Assembly: GCA_900752345.1 (NCBI GenBank)
Contig: CAADVA010000102.1
Coordinates: 1 to 10,645 of the forward strand
Source of the DNA: an uncultured Collinsella sp.
Lineage (GTDB): Bacteria > Actinomycetota > Coriobacteriia > Coriobacteriales > Coriobacteriaceae
Reading direction: 5' to 3'
Length of the DNA: 10,645 nt
Shown here one piece after another: positions 1 to 7,239 of the stretch; positions within the stretch are counted from its first letter, which is position 1, and the number at the start of each line of letters is the position of its first letter. A program made the translations under genes and the position numbers. Under the pieces are notes generated by a model, which had not been told where the DNA came from, did not search any database, and saw only the letters and a program-made list of their open reading frames with translations.

Positions 1-985
1 GCACGCGGTCGTCGCGCTCGCGCGAAATCCCCGGGTCCGGATAGGGGATGAGCGACGCGGACGAGACGAGAACGGAGCACTGCTGGTGCGCGGCAAATGT
101 CAGCTTGGCACGCTCGTAGTACCAACGGTACACATCCTGCATAAAGCGCGGCGAGCGCTTCTCGGACTCGGGCGGCAGGTGACGAACGACCCACTCGTTG
201 TCAAACCACACGTCGTAGCCAAACATGCGCATGTTAAAAAGGTAATCTAGGTCCTCGCCTCGGGTGATAAACGGGTCAAACGCCACACGGGTAAAGGCGC
301 GGGCATGAAGTGCCACAAGGCCGCCGCACACGTAGTTTGAACGCGAAATACGGGTGCCCGAGAGCGCCTTTTTCATCCAGCGATTAAACTCGATGCGTTT
401 GGTCCACCAACGATGGCAAATGCCCACCTTGTCTGTGGGCGCCAACGGCGATCCGTCTCGATCGTAAAAGTAACCGCTCTTAACCAAAATCGGCAGGCCT
501 TGACGCGTCTGCTGGCCCAGTGCATAGGTCGCGCGCTTCATAAAGTCGGCATCGATAACGGTCTCGTCGTCATCCAAAAAGACAACGGCATCGTGGCCGA
601 GCACCGCAGCGCAGGCAAGCCCCATATTGCGAATGGCGCCGTATCCGCGCAGGCTCACGCACTCGCCCGAGCCCTTGGGAGCAATCTGCGCCACACGGTC
701 GGCGATACGCGATGCCTGGTTGTTGGTAACCACGGTGACCTTGAGCGTAGGGTGCGCGTCGACGATTTCGTGGACGCGCTTCGACACATCAGCCGTGACC
801 GAGATGGGGCAGACCACCAAAAGGATAATCCTCGGAATGTCGCGCACCTGCTCGAGCGAGGCCAGGCAGCGGTCGAGCTCGGGATTGGTGGCGTTGAGCT
901 TCGTCGAGTGGTCATAGACGCCGGGAGCGTTTGCATGGGCCTCGTCGTCTGCCCAATATGTTGGAATCACAACCGTGGCGTTCAT
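1..985 (-). CDS. Glycosyltransferase, family 2-like (GT-A fold), 3' end cut by window edge
   Basis: The frame is open from the ATG at 985 to the left edge, giving 328 residues; the C-terminus lies outside. The start follows a GGGAGGG ribosome site at 991-997. The N-terminus MNATVVIPTYW is the first beta strand typical of family 2 glycosyltransferases. RNMGLACA at about 119-126 precedes FLDDDE at about 136-141, the expected DxD-type site for metal and nucleotide-sugar. GGLVALHARAF (221-231) and GEDLDYLFNM (243-252) match the acceptor-side region and catalytic-base ED motif of this fold. No membrane segment is visible in the part present, so it is probably cytosolic and transfers a sugar to a cell-surface glycan or glycolipid. 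Donor and acceptor cannot be read from the sequence. A terminator hairpin lies 20-56 bp upstream of the start. Family assignment is fairly secure; the specific role is unknown. Confidence 0.85.
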   Translation of the reverse strand, partial: MNATVVIPTYWADDEAHANAPGVYDHSTKLNATNPELDRCLASLEQVRDIPRIILLVVCPISVTADVSKRVHEIVDAHPTLKVTVVTNNQASRIADRVAQIAPKGSGECVSLRGYGAIRNMGLACAAVLGHDAVVFLDDDETVIDADFMKRATYALGQQTRQGLPILVKSGYFYDRDGSPLAPTDKVGICHRWWTKRIEFNRWMKKALSGTRISRSNYVCGGLVALHARAFTRVAFDPFITRGEDLDYLFNMRMFGYDVWFDNEWVVRHLPPESEKRSPRFMQDVYRWYYERAKLTFAAHQQCSVLVSSASLIPYPDPGISRERDDRV

Positions 986-1005
986 GCCTTCCCTCCCTGC
1001 AACAC

Positions 1006-1041
1006 AAAAAACGGGGCGCCGCCAAACACAGGCGACGCCCC
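1006..1041 (-). terminator. Rho-independent terminator after the UMF1 transporter gene
   Basis: The arms 1013-1023 and 1031-1041 pair over 11 positions with one imperfect pair (a G.T wobble in one RNA orientation) around a 7-nt loop. On the minus strand the stem is followed by six T residues (1011-1006). It lies about 115 bp after the UMF1 stop and only 20 bp before the glycosyltransferase start, so it either isolates the two genes or acts within the glycosyltransferase leader. Confidence 0.85.
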
Positions 1042-1058
1042 GCGACCTAGCTGATTCC

Positions 1059-1064
1059 ATCATA
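1059..1064 (-). promoter_or_regulatory. Possible -10 box (TATGAT) for the glycosyltransferase
   Basis: TATGAT matches five of six positions of the sigma-70-type -10 consensus. It lies in the only space between the UMF1 stop codon and the terminator. No good -35 hexamer is seen at 16-18 bp; the nearest candidates are TTGCGA copies at about 21 bp or more. If used, transcription would start near 1050 and the leader would contain the terminator hairpin. This is a weak call. Confidence 0.2.
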
Positions 1065-1156
1065 CCCACTTGGGCAAATCATTGCTCGCAAGTCGCAATG
1101 TTTATTGCGGATAACCCCAAAAGAGTACCGCGGACAGGCCCAATAGCCGCTCGCTC

Positions 1157-2416
1157 CTATGCGGTCTGCTCTGCCGCCTGAGTCATGCGGGACAGGCGAA
1201 CCAGCAGCATAAAGCCAACGATCAGCAGCACGCCAATGGAAAGGACGCCCAGCGACGGGTTGCCGGTCAGCGAGGTGACGACCGACACCAGGAAAGTGCC
1301 CATGACGCTTGCATAACGACCAAAGATGTCAAAGAAGCCGTAGTACTCGTTGGACTTTTCCTTGGGGATAATGCGGCCAAAGTAGCTACGGCTGAGCGCT
1401 TGCACGCCGCCCTGGAACAGGCCGACCATAATGGCAAGCACCCAGAATTCGAAGGCGGTCTTTAGGAAGAATGCGGCGAACAGCACAATGCCCATGTAGG
1501 CGGCAACGGCCACCAGGATCATGTTGAGCGTGCCCACGCGTCCGGCGAGCTTGCCGTAGATGATGGCAGACGGAAAGGCCACAAACTGCGTAACGAGCAG
1601 CGCCAGCACCAGCTGGGTCGAGTCGATGCCTAAAGCCGAGCCGTAGCTGGTAGCCATGGAAATGACCGTGTGGACGCCATCGATATAGAAGAAGAACGCG
1701 ATCATGTAGACCAGCTCGGTCTTGTTGTGGGCGATCTCGCGCATGGTGTGTCCGACCTCGGAGAACACACCGCCCACGATGTGGCCGATGGTGTCCTCGG
1801 GACCGCGCTCGCGACCGTACTTTTGCTTATAGGTGCGAATGAGCGGCAGGGGAAAGATGAGCCACCAGGCACCAGTGATGATAAACGACAGACGCGTTGC
1901 CAGCATGGTGGGGACGCCAAGAGCGGGGCCACCCATGATGAGCGCCAGGCAGATGATAAACGGCACGGTGGAACCGATGTAGCCCCAGGCATAGCCCGAG
2001 CTGGACACGGCGTCCATGCGCTCGTCGGTGGTAATGTCGGGCAGCATGGCGTCGTAGAACGTCATAGAAGAGTTAAGGCCGATGGTGCACAGCACGTACA
2101 CGGTCAAAAATGCCATGGCGGACATTGGGATAGCCTGCGCCAGGCAAAGAACCAGGCCCGTGAGGAAGAAGCCCAAGAAGAACTTAATCTTGTTGCCGGC
2201 GTAATCGGCAAGCGCGCCCAGAATGGGCATGAGCATGGCAATGACCAGCGAGGCGATCGTCTGAGCGTTGCCCCAAGCGACCACCAGGTCTGCCGAGGAA
2301 GCACCAGTATTGATGGCGTTAAAGTAGATGGGCACCACCGAGGTATTGAGCAGCACGAGGGCCGAGTTGCCCACATCGTACATAACCCAGTTACGCTCGA
2401 GCTTGGTGTATTTCAT
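1157..2416 (-). CDS. MFS transporter, UMF1/Atg22-like family
   Basis: The product has 419 residues and about 12 hydrophobic segments, the normal size for a major facilitator. Features of the UMF1/Atg22 ('vacuole effluxer') group are the N-terminal WVMYDVGNSA, FYDAMLPDI at about 120-128, FFFYIDGVHT at 241-250 and GGVQALSRSYFGRIIPKE at 336-353, followed by FFDIFGRYA. A long hydrophilic loop around 195-230 separates the two six-helix halves. Bacterial members are mostly uncharacterised, and amino-acid or small-molecule export is often assumed from the yeast homologue; no substrate can be named here. The start is supported by AAGGGG at 2425-2430, 8 nt upstream. The gene lies 101 bp after the phospholipase-like gene on the same strand, and a strong terminator follows it. 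The family call is firm. Confidence 0.9.
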   Translation of the reverse strand: MKYTKLERNWVMYDVGNSALVLLNTSVVPIYFNAINTGASSADLVVAWGNAQTIASLVIAMLMPILGALADYAGNKIKFFLGFFLTGLVLCLAQAIPMSAMAFLTVYVLCTIGLNSSMTFYDAMLPDITTDERMDAVSSSGYAWGYIGSTVPFIICLALIMGGPALGVPTMLATRLSFIITGAWWLIFPLPLIRTYKQKYGRERGPEDTIGHIVGGVFSEVGHTMREIAHNKTELVYMIAFFFYIDGVHTVISMATSYGSALGIDSTQLVLALLVTQFVAFPSAIIYGKLAGRVGTLNMILVAVAAYMGIVLFAAFFLKTAFEFWVLAIMVGLFQGGVQALSRSYFGRIIPKEKSNEYYGFFDIFGRYASVMGTFLVSVVTSLTGNPSLGVLSIGVLLIVGFMLLVRLSRMTQAAEQTA

Positions 2417-2517
2417 GGACAGGGCCCCTTCGTATTCGCCCGATATGCAGTTAGTTCATCGTACCCCAATTGCACAGAAGCGCTGGTAAGGATTCGGCAA
2501 AGGGGCACGCACGGGTC

Positions 2518-3462
2518 CTACTCCTCGCGGTCGAACTCCTCGTCGGCGTCGAGTACGCGGCCGCTATAGTTGATATGGCCGGTCACGGCATCCATGTCAC
2601 CGGTCTCGATAAAGCGGGCAACGGTGAGCTCGTAATCGGTCAGCGCGCGCTCAAAGACCTCGGGGAAGCTCTCGGTCGAGACCTCATCGGTAAAGGGGTT
2701 CTTCCATGTCAGGTGGCCCAGGTTACCGGTGCGCTCGGGCAGCTCCGTCGTCACGCGATGAGCAAGGCCGTCGAGCAGCGAGTAGTCATGCACCAAGCCC
2801 TCAACCAGGGCAATCGCGCCCGTCTTTACCGAGCCGGCCGGCTCAATGGTGCGATAGAGCATCTGCATGTCCGAGACGGCGCCGGCGTACTCCCCCGCCG
2901 GGATGTCGATACCGTACACGCGCCCGGCGATGTAGCTCATCAGCACGCCGGCCACACGGTTGATGCGGTCGGTAGTGACGATCTCGCCCGCCGGCGGATA
3001 ATCCTCGACCGTGGCCCCGTCACGTTTGAGCTGCAGCATCAGCACGTCCAGGTCGCTTTCGAGCACGGCGTGAACTTGACTGCCCGAAGCCTCGAGCTCG
3101 GGGTCGGACTCAACAATGCCAAACTGCTGCTCGTAGACAAAGGGGTGGGCATTGCGGTCGAGTACATAGTGAGACAGCAGGCCCAGCGCAAAGGCGCGGC
3201 CCAGATTGGCGTCGCGCGGCTGCAGGTGCGACACGCCGTCGCGCAGGCACGAGAACTGGCGCGACATGCGCGAGCGGTGCATGACCTGAGCAAGCGACGT
3301 GCAGTCGGAAACGCGCGGCGTGAGCATGTGGAAGAAAAACGGATCGGGACCTTGGTTTCCCAGGATAAAGGCGATGCGCTCCTCGTCGGACGTGATAACG
3401 CCCTGCGGAAGACGGTCGATGCTTTCCTCGCCAAACAGATGATGCGTAATGAGCGCGGGCAT
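2518..3462 (-). CDS. Zinc-dependent phospholipase C-like protein
   Basis: The product has 314 residues from the preferred start. It resembles the zinc-dependent phospholipase C/S1-P1 nuclease-like fold. The N-terminus begins MPALITHHLFG, with the early histidines H7-H8. GNQGPDPFFF (35-44) supplies an Asp, LGLLSHYVLDRNAHPF (93-108) supplies H98, D102 and H106, and HAVLESDLDVL (131-141) supplies H131, E135 and D139. This His/Asp/Glu spacing is the trinuclear zinc-site pattern of the family. The frame is open ten codons further to 3492, but the ribosome site AAAGGA at 3468-3473 sits 5 nt before the ATG at 3462, so I choose the shorter form. No signal peptide is visible, unlike secreted clostridial phospholipase C, so the protein is probably cytosolic and may act on another phosphoester. 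The C-terminal 180 residues are less distinctive. Confidence 0.85.
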   Translation of the reverse strand: MPALITHHLFGEESIDRLPQGVITSDEERIAFILGNQGPDPFFFHMLTPRVSDCTSLAQVMHRSRMSRQFSCLRDGVSHLQPRDANLGRAFALGLLSHYVLDRNAHPFVYEQQFGIVESDPELEASGSQVHAVLESDLDVLMLQLKRDGATVEDYPPAGEIVTTDRINRVAGVLMSYIAGRVYGIDIPAGEYAGAVSDMQMLYRTIEPAGSVKTGAIALVEGLVHDYSLLDGLAHRVTTELPERTGNLGHLTWKNPFTDEVSTESFPEVFERALTDYELTVARFIETGDMDAVTGHINYSGRVLDADEEFDREE

Positions 3463-3467
3463 AATAA

Positions 3468-3473
3468 TCCTTT
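3468..3473 (-). promoter_or_regulatory. Ribosome binding site that fixes the phospholipase-like start
   Basis: AAAGGA on the minus strand lies 5 nt before the ATG at 3462. The upstream in-frame ATG at 3492 has no comparable purine tract, and the residues it would add (MTSNEIERII) are not part of the conserved fold. Confidence 0.6.
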
Positions 3474-3494
3474 CGATTTCATTCGATGTCACCC

Positions 3495-3521
3495 ATTATG
3501 CCCACCGCACGGTCATGCCAA
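3495..3521 (-). promoter_or_regulatory. Possible promoter of the phospholipase-like gene
   Basis: On the minus strand TTGGCA (3521-3516, five of six to TTGACA) is followed after 15 bp by CATAAT (3500-3495, five of six to TATAAT). The spacer is shorter than the usual 16-18 bp. It would give a leader of about 25 nt ahead of the start at 3462. The match was found by eye and is tentative. Confidence 0.3.
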
Positions 3522-3532
3522 ACCTGCGGCGG
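3502..3532 (-). other. Hairpin after the response regulator gene, weak terminator candidate
   Basis: The arms 3525-3532 and 3502-3509 form an 8-bp GC-rich stem (one wobble in the minus-strand RNA) around a 15-nt loop, starting 23 bp after the response-regulator stop. There is no T tract behind it, so factor-independent termination is doubtful. It overlaps the candidate promoter of the next gene. Confidence 0.35.
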
Positions 3533-3554
3533 TAAACGATGATATGCAGACTGC

Positions 3555-4289
3555 CTACGCAAGCCCCAAGTGCGCCTTGACCTCGGCTGCGCGACGACGG
3601 GACACAGGCACCGTCGAGGTTACGCGATCGAGCCTGAGCTCCATAAGACCCGTGGAACCGATCTCGACATTATGCACGTCTTCCAAATTGACCAGATAAC
3701 TGCGGTGGACACGGATAAAGCCCTCGGAGGCCAGGCGCCGCTCGAGCGAGGAAATCGACTCATTGATCAGGTATGTTCCCTCGGCGCAGACGGCGTTGCA
3801 AAAATCGGCGCGCGCCTCAAAGTAGCAGACATCCGCCACGGGAATGAACACCCTTTTGCCCCCACGATCCACCGTCAGGCGCAAAGGCTGGCGCGGAGCA
3901 TGGACGACACGGCGAGCGCCCAGGACGGTCTCGATCTTGTCGAGTGCCTTTGACAAGCGGGCATCCTCGACCGGTTTGACGATGTAATCGACAGCATCGA
4001 GGTTATAGGCATCAGCCGCATACTCGGCAAATGCCGTCACAAACACCACGACTGGCGGCGTCTTTAGGTTCTGCAGCGTCTCGGCAAGCTCAATTCCCGA
4101 GCGACCGGGCATGGTAATGTCTAAAAACAGCACGTCGGGCTTGTTCGACAGAATCGACTCCACGGCTTCGGTGACATTGCCCGCTTCGGCAATCTGACCT
4201 ACACGCGTATCCTTTTCCAACAGATAGCGTAGCTCAGCCCTAATGGGAGGCTCGTCATCAACCACCAAGATGTTCCAGCCTTCGGACAT
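3555..4289 (-). CDS. LytTR-type response regulator
   Basis: The product has 244 residues in two domains. Residues 5-120 are a receiver domain: acidic pocket D11-D12, phospho-acceptor D57 in VLFLDITMPG, switch T85 in VFVTAF, and conserved K106 in DYIVKPV. Residues 136-240 are a LytTR DNA-binding domain with the hallmark FIRVHRSYLVNL (191-202) and VPVSRRRAAEVKAHL (227-241). The length is standard for the AgrA/LytR/YpdB class, which binds pairs of short direct repeats upstream of target promoters. The start has an AGAGGAAG ribosome site about 7 nt upstream. The gene begins 38 bp after the sensor kinase on the same strand, so the pair is almost certainly co-transcribed. No residue needed for phosphotransfer is missing. 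Targets are not shown by the sequence; the adjacent permease operon is a candidate. Confidence 0.95.
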   Translation of the reverse strand: MSEGWNILVVDDEPPIRAELRYLLEKDTRVGQIAEAGNVTEAVESILSNKPDVLFLDITMPGRSGIELAETLQNLKTPPVVVFVTAFAEYAADAYNLDAVDYIVKPVEDARLSKALDKIETVLGARRVVHAPRQPLRLTVDRGGKRVFIPVADVCYFEARADFCNAVCAEGTYLINESISSLERRLASEGFIRVHRSYLVNLEDVHNVEIGSTGLMELRLDRVTSTVPVSRRRAAEVKAHLGLA

Positions 4290-4327
4290 ATGCGCTTCCT
4301 CTCTTTTTCTCTCAATCCAACCGCGTG

Positions 4328-5719
4328 CTACACCGTTAGCGGCGCCGGCTCATGCGGCTCGCCGTTCAACTCTACGATGACCTGTGTTCCCACGCCCTCC
4401 TGGGACTTCACGCGCATGCCAGAATCTTCTCCGTAAAAGAAATGGATGCGCTGAAGCACGTTGAAAAGCGCCAGGCCGCAACCTCGCTTGATGGAGCCGT
4501 CGGCGGTAATGCTCTCGGGCTCCTCTCGGCGATGCTGCTCAAACAGATGCGCACAGACTTCTTCGCTCATACCGATGCCGTCATCTTCGACGGTGATCTC
4601 CAAGCCGTCATCGGTCTCAAAAGCCCTAACACGAATAGAAAGCGGCTCGGTCTCGCGCTGCGCATGCTTGATGCAATTTTCGAGCAGCGGCTGCAAGATA
4701 AACGGCGGCACCAGGCTGTCGCGCACCTCAAAGTCGATGTCGACCGAAACGCGCAGACGGCCGTCGCCATACCGGGCCTGCATAAGATTGATATAACGAG
4801 TGCCCTGTTCCACCTCGTGCTCGAGCGTGGTGAGCGTATCGGAATCAGAAAGCGTCTGACGATAATAGTTGGAAAAGTCGATCAGCAGCGATCGCGCCTT
4901 GTCGGGCTCGGTTCGAACGAGCGACACGATCGTGCTAATGGTATTGAATAGAAAATGCGGGTCGACCTGCGACTGCAGGGCGCGAAGCTCAACGCGAGCC
5001 GTGAGCTCGTCCTGGCGCTCGAGCTCAAAGCTAGCGAGCTGCGTGGAAATTAGATCGGCAAAACCCGAGGCAAGGGCCGTCTGACGCATATCGATGCTGC
5101 TCAGGCGGGGGTAATACAGCTCGAGTGTGCCCACGCAATGCCCGCGCACGGTAAGCGGCGCGACAATGCCGGCGCGCAGGCGGGGAAAATAGCCGCCCGT
5201 CTCATTGGAGGCGTCGCGCGAAAACACACTCTGTTCGCCGGACTCGATCACGTTGAGCGTGGTCTTGAGCACGACCGGGGTGCCGGCAGGGCACTTTGCC
5301 GAGTCCTCGCCCCAGCTTGCCAACACCTGTTTGCCATCGGTAAAGCAGATGGCAGAGGCGATGGTCTCGGACAGGATAATTTTAGAGGCGCCCAGGGCCG
5401 CTTCGGGCGTAAGGCCGCGCGACGTGTAGGCGAATATTTTTGATGCGATGGCAAGCGTACGGTCGGTTGCGCTCGATGTGAGGTCGTCGGGGACCACAAA
5501 GACATACGAGAAAAAGAAGCACAGCATGACCATGCCGGCAATGACCACGACGCCCGGAACGGGATTGGGATTATCGGTTAAATCCCAGATAAGCAGCAGG
5601 ATAAGCGCCGGAACGACAACACCGAGCAGGATGGCCTGGACCACATGCTGGGCCGTACGAAAGACCTTGGTAGAGTTGTAGCTCTTGCCCAGAATCAGCC
5701 TGTTTAAATCCACTGTCAT
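4328..5719 (-). CDS. LytS-type sensor histidine kinase with a short two-helix N-terminus
   Basis: The product has 463 residues. Two hydrophobic segments at about 28-46 and 54-76 form a membrane hairpin. A GAF-like domain follows (about 90-230), including ETIASAICFTDGKQVLASWG and IVAPLTVRGHCVGTLELYY, close to the cytosolic part of LytS/YpdA kinases. The His_kinase domain holds LQSQVDPHFLFNT with phospho-acceptor H255. The ATPase domain has the N box LLENCIKHA (N348), EDDGIGM (378-384) and GCGLALFN (413-420). Classical LytS proteins have five or more N-terminal helices (5TMR-LYT); here only two are present, so the signal is more likely sensed by the GAF domain in the cytosol. It partners the regulator 38 bp downstream. 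The AAAGGGG ribosome site abuts the ATG at 5719 but lies 6 nt before an in-frame GTG at 5713, which may be the true start. Confidence 0.93.
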   Translation of the reverse strand: MTVDLNRLILGKSYNSTKVFRTAQHVVQAILLGVVVPALILLLIWDLTDNPNPVPGVVVIAGMVMLCFFFSYVFVVPDDLTSSATDRTLAIASKIFAYTSRGLTPEAALGASKIILSETIASAICFTDGKQVLASWGEDSAKCPAGTPVVLKTTLNVIESGEQSVFSRDASNETGGYFPRLRAGIVAPLTVRGHCVGTLELYYPRLSSIDMRQTALASGFADLISTQLASFELERQDELTARVELRALQSQVDPHFLFNTISTIVSLVRTEPDKARSLLIDFSNYYRQTLSDSDTLTTLEHEVEQGTRYINLMQARYGDGRLRVSVDIDFEVRDSLVPPFILQPLLENCIKHAQRETEPLSIRVRAFETDDGLEITVEDDGIGMSEEVCAHLFEQHRREEPESITADGSIKRGCGLALFNVLQRIHFFYGEDSGMRVKSQEGVGTQVIVELNGEPHEPAPLTV

Positions 5720-5726
5720 CCCCTTT
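5720..5726 (-). promoter_or_regulatory. Ribosome binding site of the sensor kinase, suggests GTG start at 5713
   Basis: AAAGGGG ends directly against the ATG at 5719, leaving no spacer, which is poor for initiation. The GTG two codons inside the gene (5713-5711) has a 6-nt spacer, which is near optimal. The resulting proteins differ by only two residues. Confidence 0.45.
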
Positions 5727-5745
5727 TATCTATCGCACCCATAGC

Positions 5746-5772
5746 AATAAAGAGGGCCGCAAGCGACCCTCT
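5746..5772 (-). terminator. Terminator after the amidohydrolase gene
   Basis: The arms 5751-5760 and 5763-5772 pair over ten positions. One pair is G.T in the minus-strand RNA and a mismatch on the plus strand, so the structure is suited to minus-strand transcripts. The minus strand continues with TTATT. The apparent 2-nt loop means the innermost pair probably opens. It ends the permease-amidohydrolase transcript, at least in part, 30 bp before the kinase gene. Confidence 0.65.
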
Positions 5773-5774
5773 CC

Positions 5775-5789
5775 ATTGCATTATGCAAT
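5775..5789. repeat. 15-bp perfect inverted repeat ATTGCAT-T-ATGCAAT
   Basis: Seven bases on each side of a central T are exact reverse complements. It lies between the amidohydrolase stop and the terminator, about 55-70 bp upstream of the sensor kinase start. The symmetry and AT-rich composition fit a dimeric repressor operator or a small hairpin; no regulator can be assigned. Confidence 0.4.
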
Positions 5790-5830
5790 CAAAAACTGTG
5801 TTTTACATCCAGTCGTCGATGAACGGTAGT

Positions 5831-7108
5831 TTAGGCGCTGTATTTGTTGGCCTCGCCAAAGGTGCCAGCCTCGACGATCCAGCCGTCCTTCATGATGACG
5901 TCCATGTTGTCGGTGTTGAGCACGTGGATGTCGGCGGCGACGTCACCGTTGACGACCAGCAGGTCGGCGCACTTGCCGGCCTCGATGGAACCGGTCTCGT
6001 CCTCGATGTGGCACATCTTGGCACCGTTGAGGGTAGCGCAGGTGATGGTCTCGACCGGGGTGAAGCCGATCTTGTCGACGAACTCGTACATCTCCTCGAT
6101 GGAGCAGGTGCCATACGGGGTTACGAAGGAGAAGGAGTCGGAGCCGATCGTCATGACGACGCCGCGCTTCTTGGCCTCGCGCAGGCAGTCGTAGTTGCGC
6201 TGCAGCTCCTTCTCGACCAGGGTGCCCTCGTACTTGTCGTGCAGCTCGGGGACGTAGACGGGCGGATAGGTGGCGTACCAGGTGGGCAGGAAGGCGATCG
6301 TCGGGGTGAAGAAGGTGCCCTGCTCGGCCATGAGGTCCATGGTGCGCTCATCGATATCGAAGCCGTGAATCAACTGCTCGCAGCCAAAGCGAACGGAATC
6401 GTAGGCAGCGGCGTGGTTGTTGTAGCAGTGGCTCCACACGGGGATGCCAACCATCTTGGCCTCTTCGACCACGGCCTGGATCTCCTCAGAGCAGTAGTGC
6501 TGGTCGCGACCGGAGTCCCAGCGCCAGATGCCGCCACCGGTAGCCCAGATCTTGATGGCATCGGGGTTCTCGCGCAGGCGACGACGGACGGCCTTGCGCA
6601 AATCCCAAGGACCGTCGACCTGGTCGCCCCAGGGATGGGATTCCTTGTTGAGCTCCTGGGTGCAGTGGTGGGAGTCACCGTGACCGGCAACGCGGCAGAA
6701 GCCCAGGCCGGTGGCCAGAACGCGCGGGCCCTTAAAGACGCCCTTGTCGATGCAGTCGCGAATCTGGATACCAAAGCGGCCGATCTCGCAGACGGTGGTG
6801 AGGCCGTGGGTGAGGCAGTCGTAGGCCTGCTTGACGGCGACGGCCTGCTTCTCGAGGAGCGGCTGCATGACCCAATCGGTGTCATCGTCGGTCAGGTTGC
6901 CCGAGAAGTGCAGGTGGGTGTCGATCAGGCCGGGAAGGACGGTCTTGCCGGCGGCGTCGATAACCTCAACGCCCTCGGGAAGGTCCTGCATAACACCGGC
7001 GTACTCGATCTTGCCGTTGTCGTCGACGAGAACGAGGGAGTTCTCGACCGGCTCGGCGCCGGTACCGTCGATGAGCTTACCGCCAACGATTGCATACTTA
7101 GTGGACAT
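5831..7108 (-). CDS. Metal-dependent amidohydrolase (imidazolonepropionase/prolidase-like)
   Basis: The product has 425 residues, normal for the amidohydrolase superfamily. A small beta domain at the N-terminus (YAIVGGKLIDGTG) leads into PGLIDTHLHFSG with the metal-binding HxH pair H65/H67. K186 in AIKIWATGG is the likely carboxylated lysine bridging two metals. H227 in VWSHCYN and H248 in QLIHGFD complete the metal ligands, and D324 in TIGSDSF is the catalytic acid/base. ADLLVVNGD near the end is the usual return to the beta domain. All key residues are present, so it should be an active cytosolic hydrolase of a cyclic amide, amidine or dipeptide; the exact substrate is unknown. A strong AAGGAGGA site precedes the ATG. 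It follows the permease gene by 131 bp with no terminator, so transport followed by hydrolysis of the same compound is likely. Confidence 0.92.
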   Translation of the reverse strand: MSTKYAIVGGKLIDGTGAEPVENSLVLVDDNGKIEYAGVMQDLPEGVEVIDAAGKTVLPGLIDTHLHFSGNLTDDDTDWVMQPLLEKQAVAVKQAYDCLTHGLTTVCEIGRFGIQIRDCIDKGVFKGPRVLATGLGFCRVAGHGDSHHCTQELNKESHPWGDQVDGPWDLRKAVRRRLRENPDAIKIWATGGGIWRWDSGRDQHYCSEEIQAVVEEAKMVGIPVWSHCYNNHAAAYDSVRFGCEQLIHGFDIDERTMDLMAEQGTFFTPTIAFLPTWYATYPPVYVPELHDKYEGTLVEKELQRNYDCLREAKKRGVVMTIGSDSFSFVTPYGTCSIEEMYEFVDKIGFTPVETITCATLNGAKMCHIEDETGSIEAGKCADLLVVNGDVAADIHVLNTDNMDVIMKDGWIVEAGTFGEANKYSA

Positions 7109-7190
7109 GGTTCCTCCTTATGGATCCATATAGTGGGCGAGGCCGTGTTGGGTCGCAGCCTCACAAAGCTACCCAAGTGATGCCGGGTTC

Positions 7191-7219
7191 GGTGCGCGGA
7201 AGAGAGGGCCCCGCGCACC
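7191..7219 (-). other. Intercistronic hairpin between permease and amidohydrolase
   Basis: GGTGCGCGG (7191-7199) and CCGCGCACC (7211-7219) are perfect 9-bp complements with an 11-nt loop, starting 20 bp after the permease stop codon. No T tract follows on either strand, so it is more likely an mRNA-stabilising or processing stem than a full terminator. It could allow different levels of the two products. Confidence 0.5.
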
Positions 7220-7239
7220 TGGTCCGCCCCGGCTAGGCG

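Noticed and set aside
2470..3699. Open frame of 409 codons on the plus strand across the phospholipase-like gene
   Set aside because: It spans two minus-strand genes and their spacer and shows no motif.
5783..7180. Open frame of 465 codons on the plus strand across the amidohydrolase gene
   Set aside because: Antisense shadow with Val/Gly/Asp-rich low-complexity translation; the minus strand has all amidohydrolase metal ligands.
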